Assembly (NCBI GenBank): GCA_030533265.1
Contig: JAUNJM010000007.1
Span: forward strand, 1-49,727
DNA length: 49,727 nt
Direction of reading: 5' to 3'
From: Ruminococcus sp.
GTDB lineage: Bacteria > Bacillota > Clostridia > Oscillospirales > Ruminococcaceae
This document shows, in pieces, positions 44,311-49,727 of this stretch (the stretch's first letter is position 1; the number at the start of each line of letters is the position of its first letter). The notes under the pieces are model-generated. The model was given only the letters and a program-made list of their open reading frames with translations, searched no databases and was not told where the DNA came from. The translations under genes were made by a program, and so were the position numbers.

Positions 44311-44371
44311 GCTTTTTACTCTTGAAGTTTTAAAGCGTAAAAATTTTTTGAAAGAAATTAGTCTGATATGC

Positions 44372-44400
44372 TTTACATTCATCGCAAAAAGTGATAAAAT
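44372..44400 (+). promoter_or_regulatory. Promoter for the acyl-CoA ligase operon
   Basis: TTTACA (44372-44377), 17 bases, TAAAAT (44395-44400), followed by the GAGAGGTG ribosome site. Confidence 0.68.
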
Positions 44401-44435
44401 ATGACTGGTATTAGTTATATTTGAGAGGTGATATT

Positions 44436-46070
44436 ATGCCAATTACTGAAATACTTGAACAGAATGTACAGAAATATGCTGAGGATGTTTGCCTTGTTGA
44501 GGTTAATCCGGAAATAAGAGAAGTAAGACGTGTTACATGGAAGGAATATGAACTTATAGAGTCAAACCCTGAGAGTCACTACAGACGTGAGATTACATGG
44601 AATGTTTTCAACGAGAAAGCAAACAGATTTGCAAATCTGCTGTTGTCCAGAGGTGTAAGAAAGGGTGACAAGGTCGGAATATTGCTTATGAATTGTCTTG
44701 AATGGCTGCCAATTTACTTTGGTATCCTTAAAACAGGTGCGTTGGCAGTTCCGCTCAATTTCAGATATTCGTCGGATGAAATAAAATATTGTCTTGACCT
44801 GGCAGAAGTCGATGTGCTTGTATTCGGACCGGAGTTTATAGGACGTATTGAGGAGATCGCTGAGGAGATATCTCAGAAAAGACTGCTGTTTTATGTTGGC
44901 GAAAACTGTCCGTCATTTGCAGAGCATTATGACAGACTTGCTTCAAATTGCTCAAGTATGTCACCTGATATAAAGCTTTCCGATGAGGACGATGCAGCTA
45001 TTTATTTTTCATCAGGTACAACAGGTTTCCCGAAGGCAATTCTGCATAATCACGAGAGTCTTATGCATTCGGCAAAGGTTGAACAGAAACATCACGGTCA
45101 GACAAAGGATGATGTTTTCCTTTGTATTCCTCCACTTTACCATACCGGAGCTAAAATGCACTGGTTCGGAAGCTTTATTGTTGGTGGAAAAGCCGTTCTG
45201 CTCAAGGGCGTAAAGCCTGAGTTCATACTCGATACTGTTTCAAAGGAAAAGTGTACTATCGTATGGTTACTTGTTCCTTGGGCACAGGATATTCTTGATG
45301 CTATTGACAGAGGAGATATTACTCTTTCAAAATATCATCTTGACCAGTGGAGATTAATGCATATCGGTGCACAGCCTGTTCCACCGTCACTTATTGCAAG
45401 GTGGAAAAAGGTGTTCCCTGATCATTGTTATGATACAAACTATGGTCTTAGTGAATCTATTGGTCCGGGATGCGTACATCTTGGAGTTGAAAATATACAT
45501 AAAGTAGGAGCTATCGGAAAAGCAGGCTACGGCTGGGAAGTTAAGATTGTTGACGAAAACGGCGATACCGTTGAAAAGGGTGCAGTCGGAGAGCTTTGTG
45601 TCAAGGGGCCTGGAGTTATGACTTGCTATTACAGAGATCCGAAGGCTACTGCTGAAACATTGAAGGACGGTTGGCTGTTCACAGGCGATATGGCTCAGGA
45701 GGATGAGGACGGATTTATTTTCCTGGTTGACAGAAAGAAGGACGTTATCATCAGTGGTGGTGAGAACCTTTATCCTGTTCAGATTGAGGATTTTATAAGA
45801 AGTCATGAGGCAGTAAAAGACGTTGCCGTTATCGGACTTCCTGATACAAGACTTGGTGAGATAGCAACTGCTATTATTTCAATCAAACCGGAATATAACA
45901 TTACAGAGGACGATATTCAGAAGTTCTGTCAGAAGCTTCCGAGATATAAGCGTCCACACAAGATAATCTTTGCTGACGTTCCGAGAAACCCGACAGGAAA
46001 GATCGAAAAGCCAAAGCTTCGTGAAATTTATTGCGGTGAAAGTCTTGTAGCTGCACAGATTAAGAACTGA
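44436..46070 (+). CDS. AMP-dependent acyl-CoA synthetase/ligase
   Basis: A 544-residue adenylate-forming ligase that activates a carboxylic acid to its acyl-AMP and CoA ester. The P-loop-like AMP motif is YFSSGTTGFPKAI. TGDMAQEDEDGF and KKDVIISGGENLYP follow, and the catalytic Lys is in NPTGKIEKPKL. About 30 residues near the N-terminus (RRVTWKEYELIESNPESHYR) repeat the idea RR-x-x-TW and look like an insertion. The acid is not identifiable. GAGAGGTG sets the ATG at 44436. The FGGY kinase begins 13 bases after the stop codon, forming an operon. Confidence 0.85.
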   Translation: MPITEILEQNVQKYAEDVCLVEVNPEIREVRRVTWKEYELIESNPESHYRREITWNVFNEKANRFANLLLSRGVRKGDKVGILLMNCLEWLPIYFGILKTGALAVPLNFRYSSDEIKYCLDLAEVDVLVFGPEFIGRIEEIAEEISQKRLLFYVGENCPSFAEHYDRLASNCSSMSPDIKLSDEDDAAIYFSSGTTGFPKAILHNHESLMHSAKVEQKHHGQTKDDVFLCIPPLYHTGAKMHWFGSFIVGGKAVLLKGVKPEFILDTVSKEKCTIVWLLVPWAQDILDAIDRGDITLSKYHLDQWRLMHIGAQPVPPSLIARWKKVFPDHCYDTNYGLSESIGPGCVHLGVENIHKVGAIGKAGYGWEVKIVDENGDTVEKGAVGELCVKGPGVMTCYYRDPKATAETLKDGWLFTGDMAQEDEDGFIFLVDRKKDVIISGGENLYPVQIEDFIRSHEAVKDVAVIGLPDTRLGEIATAIISIKPEYNITEDDIQKFCQKLPRYKRPHKIIFADVPRNPTGKIEKPKLREIYCGESLVAAQIKN

Positions 46071-46083
46071 CAGGAGGATTAAC

Positions 46084-47658
46084 ATGGACATTGTTCAAAA
46101 GATCAGAGAACGAAAAACAAGTCTTGGCATTGAGTTCGGTTCAACGAGAATAAAAGCTGTACTTATTGACGACAGCTTTACACCTGTAGCGAGTGGCTCT
46201 TATACATGGGAGAACAAGCTTGAAAACGGGTTCTGGACGTATTCTCTTGATGAGATACATAAGGGACTCAAAAGCTGTTATGCTGATCTGAAAAAAGATG
46301 TTTCTGAAAAGTACGGTGAAACACTGACAGGATTCGGTTCAATGGGAATATCGGCTATGATGCATGGCTATATGCCTTTTGACGCTGAAGGCAATCTGCT
46401 TGTGCCGTTCCGCACATGGAGAAACACTACTACAGAGCAGGCTTCGGCTGAGCTTTCACAGCTTTTCAGGTTCAATATCCCACAGCGTTGGACGATTTCA
46501 CATCTTTATCAGGCAATCCTTGATAAAGAGCCTCACCTTGCACAGCTTGAATATGTAATGACTTTGTCGGAATATATCCACTATCTGTTGACGGGTACTA
46601 AAATTGCAGGAGTCGGTGAGGCATCGGGAATGTTCCCTGTGAGCGATTGTCAGTATGATAAACGAATGGTTGCTGATTTTGAAAGACTGATAGCAGACAA
46701 GGGCTACAATTTTAAAATAGGCAAGATTTTTCCTGAGATACGAAAAGCAGGAGAATCTGAGGCTATACTTACAGAGTCGGGTGCATTGATACTTGATGAA
46801 TCGGGAGATTTGCTGAGTGGTATACCTGTTTGTGCGCCTGAGGGCGATGCAGGGACAGGCATGGTCGCAACAAACAGCGTCAAGTCAGGGACAGGAAACG
46901 TATCGGCAGGCACGTCAATTTTCGCAATGCTTGTACTTGATAAGGCTCTTGACAATTATTATGATGAGATAGATATGGTGACAACACCGGACGGTCTGCC
47001 TGTAGCTATGGTGCATTGCAACAACTGTTGCAGTGAGCTTGATGCATGGATAAACCTGTTTTCCGATTTTTGCAGGGTAGCAGGTATCGAAAAGGACAAG
47101 TCGGAGCTTTATGAGATACTTTATAAAAATACTCTCAATGCACCGAGTGATTGCAGTGGTGTGACGGCGTATAATTTCATATCAGGAGAGCCTGTTGTCA
47201 AGGCTGAAGATGGCAGGCCGATGTATTTCAGAAATGCCGATACAACGCTTGACACGGCATCATTTTTCAGAGCACAACTTTATTCGTCAATGGCATCGCT
47301 GAAAATCGGTATGGATATGCTTTTTGAGAAAGAGGCTGTAAAGGCTGAGCTTTTCTCGGCACACGGCGGACTTTTCAAGGTTGAGGGTGTTGCACAGCAG
47401 TATCTTGCTGACGGACTCGGCACACCTGTTGCTGTTATGAAAACAGCAGGAGAAGGCGGAGCATGGGGTATGGCAGTTCTGGCAGCATATTTGCAGGAGA
47501 GTGACATTTCCCTGCCTGAGTTTTTGCAAAACCGAGTATTTGCTGAAATGGAAAGCAGTGTTGTTGCTCCGGATAAGGATGGAACTGACGGTTTCAATGA
47601 GTTTATAAATAGATACAAGTCAGGACTTTCTGCTGAAAAAATACTGGGAGAAATCTGA
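46084..47658 (+). CDS. FGGY-family carbohydrate kinase, ribulokinase candidate
   Basis: A 524-residue sugar kinase with the actin-like ATPase fold. The phosphate-1 loop is [13 protein letters not shown], the conserved central glycine region reads [25 protein letters not shown] in pieces, and the C-terminal ATP region is [13 protein letters not shown]. It lies between the acyl-CoA ligase and araD, 17 bases before araD, which makes L-ribulose a likely substrate. It does not look like a standard AraB; clostridial nonorthologous ribulokinases are known. GGAGG precedes the ATG. Substrate is inference. Confidence 0.75.
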   Translation: MDIVQKIRERKTSLGIEFGSTRIKAVLIDDSFTPVASGSYTWENKLENGFWTYSLDEIHKGLKSCYADLKKDVSEKYGETLTGFGSMGISAMMHGYMPFDAEGNLLVPFRTWRNTTTEQASAELSQLFRFNIPQRWTISHLYQAILDKEPHLAQLEYVMTLSEYIHYLLTGTKIAGVGEASGMFPVSDCQYDKRMVADFERLIADKGYNFKIGKIFPEIRKAGESEAILTESGALILDESGDLLSGIPVCAPEGDAGTGMVATNSVKSGTGNVSAGTSIFAMLVLDKALDNYYDEIDMVTTPDGLPVAMVHCNNCCSELDAWINLFSDFCRVAGIEKDKSELYEILYKNTLNAPSDCSGVTAYNFISGEPVVKAEDGRPMYFRNADTTLDTASFFRAQLYSSMASLKIGMDMLFEKEAVKAELFSAHGGLFKVEGVAQQYLADGLGTPVAVMKTAGEGGAWGMAVLAAYLQESDISLPEFLQNRVFAEMESSVVAPDKDGTDGFNEFINRYKSGLSAEKILGEI

Positions 47659-47675
47659 CAGAAAGGATAGTCGAT

Positions 47676-48380
47676 ATGCTTGAACAACTGAAAAAAGAGG
47701 TCTATGAGGCAAATATGCTTTTGCCTGAATATAAGCTTATTACGTTCACATGGGGAAATGTATCTGCTATTGATCGTGAAAGTGGTTGTGTGGTAATAAA
47801 GCCATCCGGTGTTGAGTATGCTGATATGACGGCTGATGATATGGTGGTTGTTGACCTTGAAACGGGAAAGACCATCGAAGGCAATTTGAAACCATCAAGT
47901 GATACTCCTACACATCTTGAGCTATATAAAGCTTTTCCGAATATCGGAGGAGTAGTTCACACTCACAGCAGATGGGCGACGTCTTATGCACAGGCAGGAC
48001 GTGGTATAGTACCGCTGGGAACAACTCAGGGTGATTATTTTTATGGAGAAATCCCTTGCACAAGACCTATGAGAAGTGACGAGATTGCAGAGGAATATGA
48101 AAAAAACACAGGCAAAGTTATAGTTGAAACGTTTGATAGTATTGATGCAGAATCAATACCTGCTTGTCTGGTTTTCAGTCACGGACCTTTTATCTGGGGA
48201 ACTGATGCAAAAAACGCTGTTCACAATGCAGTAGTGCTTGAAGAAATTGCATTTATGAATTATCATGCAGAGAGCATGAATCCTGATGTAAAAAGAATGC
48301 AACAAGAGCTTCTGGATAAGCATTATCTCAGAAAACACGGTAAAAATGCGTATTACGGTCAGTGCTCACCAAAGGGGTAA
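47676..48380 (+). CDS. araD: L-ribulose-5-phosphate 4-epimerase
   Basis: A 234-residue class II aldolase-family epimerase converting L-ribulose 5-phosphate to D-xylulose 5-phosphate. The residues match E. coli AraD almost position for position: Asp76 (SSDTPTH), metal ligands His95 and His97 (HTHS), Asp120 and His169. It ends with [15 protein letters not shown] precedes the ATG. It closes the ligase-kinase-epimerase operon. No araA isomerase is in the window. Confidence 0.92.
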   Translation: MLEQLKKEVYEANMLLPEYKLITFTWGNVSAIDRESGCVVIKPSGVEYADMTADDMVVVDLETGKTIEGNLKPSSDTPTHLELYKAFPNIGGVVHTHSRWATSYAQAGRGIVPLGTTQGDYFYGEIPCTRPMRSDEIAEEYEKNTGKVIVETFDSIDAESIPACLVFSHGPFIWGTDAKNAVHNAVVLEEIAFMNYHAESMNPDVKRMQQELLDKHYLRKHGKNAYYGQCSPKG

Positions 48381-48404
48381 AACACTATAATAGGTTAATA
48401 AAGT

Positions 48405-48443
48405 AAAAAAGACGGCTATGATTATTTCATAGCTGTCTTTTTG
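48405..48443. terminator. Bidirectional terminator between araD and the histidine phosphatase
   Basis: AAAAAGACGGCTATGA pairs with TCATAGCTGTCTTTTT around TTATT, with A- and T-runs on both sides. It serves both convergent genes. Confidence 0.88.
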
Positions 48444-48451
48444 TATGCATA

Positions 48452-49138
48452 TTATTTATAATTAATATTACCGATGTCTTTTTCATCAAGATGATTTATG
48501 TCACCGAAGCCGTGAAGTCTGAAATTAACTTTGTCGCCGGAACGATCATCAGTGCAAAGAGTAGCTATAGCTGTCGGTTCAGCACTCATGCCCTGCAATG
48601 TGAGAACTGGTGATATACCCAACAGGTGTGCTATCATAACACAGGTTACACCGAAGTGGCAAAACAGAGCGATAGTTTCATTGCAATCTTTGGTTTTGTG
48701 ATAGACACCACCCTCTCTGACAAGTCCGAACTGTGCGAGAAGATCGTCAAGACCGTTCACTACTGATTGATAACGTGGATACATTTCTGTATCCTTAATA
48801 CCCTGAACATTCTGAAAGGAATCCTTGTCAAAAGCATCTTTTACCTGGGTCCAGTTTTCGGGAAGAAGATCCCAGACGTGGATAGGCTCCTGAGAGTCCT
48901 TATCGTAAACCTTGACATCGAACTCGCGAAGCCAGTCGCATTTTTTGAGAGGAATATCCGTTTTATCAATAGATATATGTGCTGTTTCTATTGCCCTGCC
49001 CATTGGTGACATGAATGCATGAGTAATACCCTCACTTTCAAGTCTTTTTGCAAGACGTTTTGCTTGTTCTGTTCCATGCGGTGTAAGGCAGTCCTTTTCA
49101 TAGTTTGGTTCACCGTGACGTATAAGCAAAAGCTTCAT
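48452..49138 (-). CDS. Histidine phosphatase family protein
   Basis: A 228-residue phosphoglycerate-mutase-like phosphatase. IRHGEPNY carries the phospho-accepting His (about residue 7), and FCHFGVT carries the second catalytic His. It is longer than the enzyme at 12194 because of an inserted helical region (about 85-140, EPIHVWDLLPENW). The open frame extends 20 codons upstream, but GGGAGGAG precedes the ATG at 49138. The substrate is unknown. It has its own promoter at 49178-49206. Confidence 0.85.
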   Translation of the reverse strand: MKLLLIRHGEPNYEKDCLTPHGTEQAKRLAKRLESEGITHAFMSPMGRAIETAHISIDKTDIPLKKCDWLREFDVKVYDKDSQEPIHVWDLLPENWTQVKDAFDKDSFQNVQGIKDTEMYPRYQSVVNGLDDLLAQFGLVREGGVYHKTKDCNETIALFCHFGVTCVMIAHLLGISPVLTLQGMSAEPTAIATLCTDDRSGDKVNFRLHGFGDINHLDEKDIGNINYK

Positions 49139-49177
49139 TACTACTCCTCCCATCAATATACAAAATCCGACAAAAGA

Positions 49178-49206
49178 ATTATAGCATAGATATATCATAC
49201 CGTCAA
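49178..49206 (-). promoter_or_regulatory. Promoter for the histidine phosphatase
   Basis: On the minus strand TTGACG (49206-49201), a 17-base spacer and TATAAT (49183-49178). Confidence 0.75.
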
Positions 49207-49240
49207 TAAAAGTATAAAATAAAAAAATTACATATTGCTA

Positions 49241-49269
49241 TTGCTTTTGTTAGAAAATAATGTTATAAT
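49241..49269 (+). promoter_or_regulatory. Promoter for the secreted protein
   Basis: TTGCTT (49241-49246), 17 bases, TATAAT (49264-49269). The 127-base leader before the gene contains small hairpins such as GTCTTTTAGAC but no riboswitch that I recognise. Confidence 0.65.
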
Positions 49270-49396
49270 ATTTGTACAAGTCTTTTAGACAATGTGAAGA
49301 TTGTATTGTGTAATTGCATAAAACCATTACGATTACGTTGTTCTGGATATGCTTTAGGGTTAGTTAAGATCCAATAAAAAAGAAAGGTGTTTTCAA

Positions 49397-49727
49397 ATGA
49401 AAAAGGTAAAAAAGATTCTGTCTTTGGCTCTTGGACTGTCACTTGCAGTATCGTGTACGCTCAGCACTATCACTTCATCTGCTATTAATATTTCAGACGA
49501 TCCGTTTGATATGGATTCTCAAGCAGGAGCAATCTGTTTTTTGAGTTCAAAGTCAGTAACAATCACGCTTGACAAAACAGAATACGCTTATAATGGTACA
49601 CAGATAAAGCCTGAGGTTGTTTCTGTTCACTATAAAGCATCAACTTATGATCTTGATCTTGCATTGGGTGATGACTATACTGTTGAATACGGAGAGAATG
49701 TTGAGCTCGGAAAAGGTACGGTAACTA
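49397..49727 (+). CDS. Secreted Ig-like domain protein, 3' end beyond the window
   Basis: The first 110 residues of an exported protein. A signal peptide is clear: MKKVKKIL, a hydrophobic core to about residue 20 and a likely cut after SSA (27-29). Residues 50-110 look like a bacterial Ig-like or MBG-type beta-sandwich repeat, with LDKTEYAYNG, IKPEVVSV and GDDYTVEYGENVELGKG, common in clostridial surface and cell-wall proteins. AAAGAAAGG precedes the ATG. Catalytic or anchoring domains, if any, lie outside the window. Confidence 0.85.
   Translation, partial: MKKVKKILSLALGLSLAVSCTLSTITSSAINISDDPFDMDSQAGAICFLSSKSVTITLDKTEYAYNGTQIKPEVVSVHYKASTYDLDLALGDDYTVEYGENVELGKGTVT

Noticed and set aside
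49270..49396. Riboswitch in the leader of the secreted protein
   Set aside because: I saw short hairpins but no conserved aptamer core that I recognise.

Overview
The window is the replication-origin region of a low-GC Gram-positive (Bacillota) chromosome. It contains dnaA, dnaN, recF, gyrB, gyrA, parA, parB, noc, rpmH, rnpA, yidD, yidC, jag and mnmE. Most genes left of about 29 kb lie on the minus strand and most genes right of about 31 kb on the plus strand, as expected for forks leaving an origin at 28.7-29.1 kb. A reverse-order rubrerythrin points to an anaerobe. The threonine-rich linker, the secreted Ig-like protein and the family mix suggest a clostridial gut or rumen bacterium of the Ruminococcus/Oscillospiraceae type; the genus is inference.

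Layout. 1-2.2 kb: 3' end of a tRNA-Pro, a C45-type amide hydrolase and an HTH/zinc-ribbon regulator flanked by a 17-bp repeat. 2.2-12.8 kb, minus strand: CDP-alcohol phosphatidyltransferase, patatin-like lipase, a GNAT fragment, then a probable operon of histidine phosphatase, uvrC, folC, metallophosphoesterase, M20 dipeptidase and a YfhO-type membrane protein. 12.9-16.2 kb, plus strand: a degenerate CbiB-like membrane protein, a Nudix hydrolase and mnmE. 16.5-20.6 kb: serS, parB and parA (minus) and noc (plus), with three perfect parS palindromes. 20.7-30.5 kb, minus strand: dnaA - oriC - dnaN - S4 protein - recF - remB-like - gyrB - YcxB-like - gyrA. 30.8-33.9 kb, plus strand: rpmH, rnpA, yidD, yidC, jag. 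34.2-39.5 kb: HtrA protease, an MBOAT-like protein without histidines, a truncated DHHW-like partner and two radical SAM proteins. 39.8-41.3 kb, minus strand: HAD phosphatase and YitT transporter-like protein. 41.5-49.7 kb: rubrerythrin, a pyruvyltransferase-like/GDPD-like fusion, an acyl-CoA ligase - FGGY kinase - AraD operon, a histidine phosphatase (minus) and the start of a secreted protein.

Themes. The core is initiation (DnaA, oriC), clamp (DnaN), topology (GyrAB), repair (RecF) and segregation/nucleoid occlusion (ParA, ParB, Noc, parS). The strongest points for a second look are: (1) an oriC built on TTTTCAACA-type boxes and five DnaA-trios, next to a DnaA whose DNA-reading signature departs from the usual one; (2) a parS site that is also the last codons of noc; (3) several proteins that keep a family fold signature but lack its catalytic residues (CbiB-like, MBOAT-like, DHHW-like, GDPD-like); (4) three copies of a near-palindromic intergenic element; (5) an acyl-CoA ligase in a tight operon with a sugar kinase and a ribulose-phosphate epimerase. 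I saw no CRISPR array, insertion sequence, prophage or rRNA. All family assignments come from reading motifs by eye; no database search was run.
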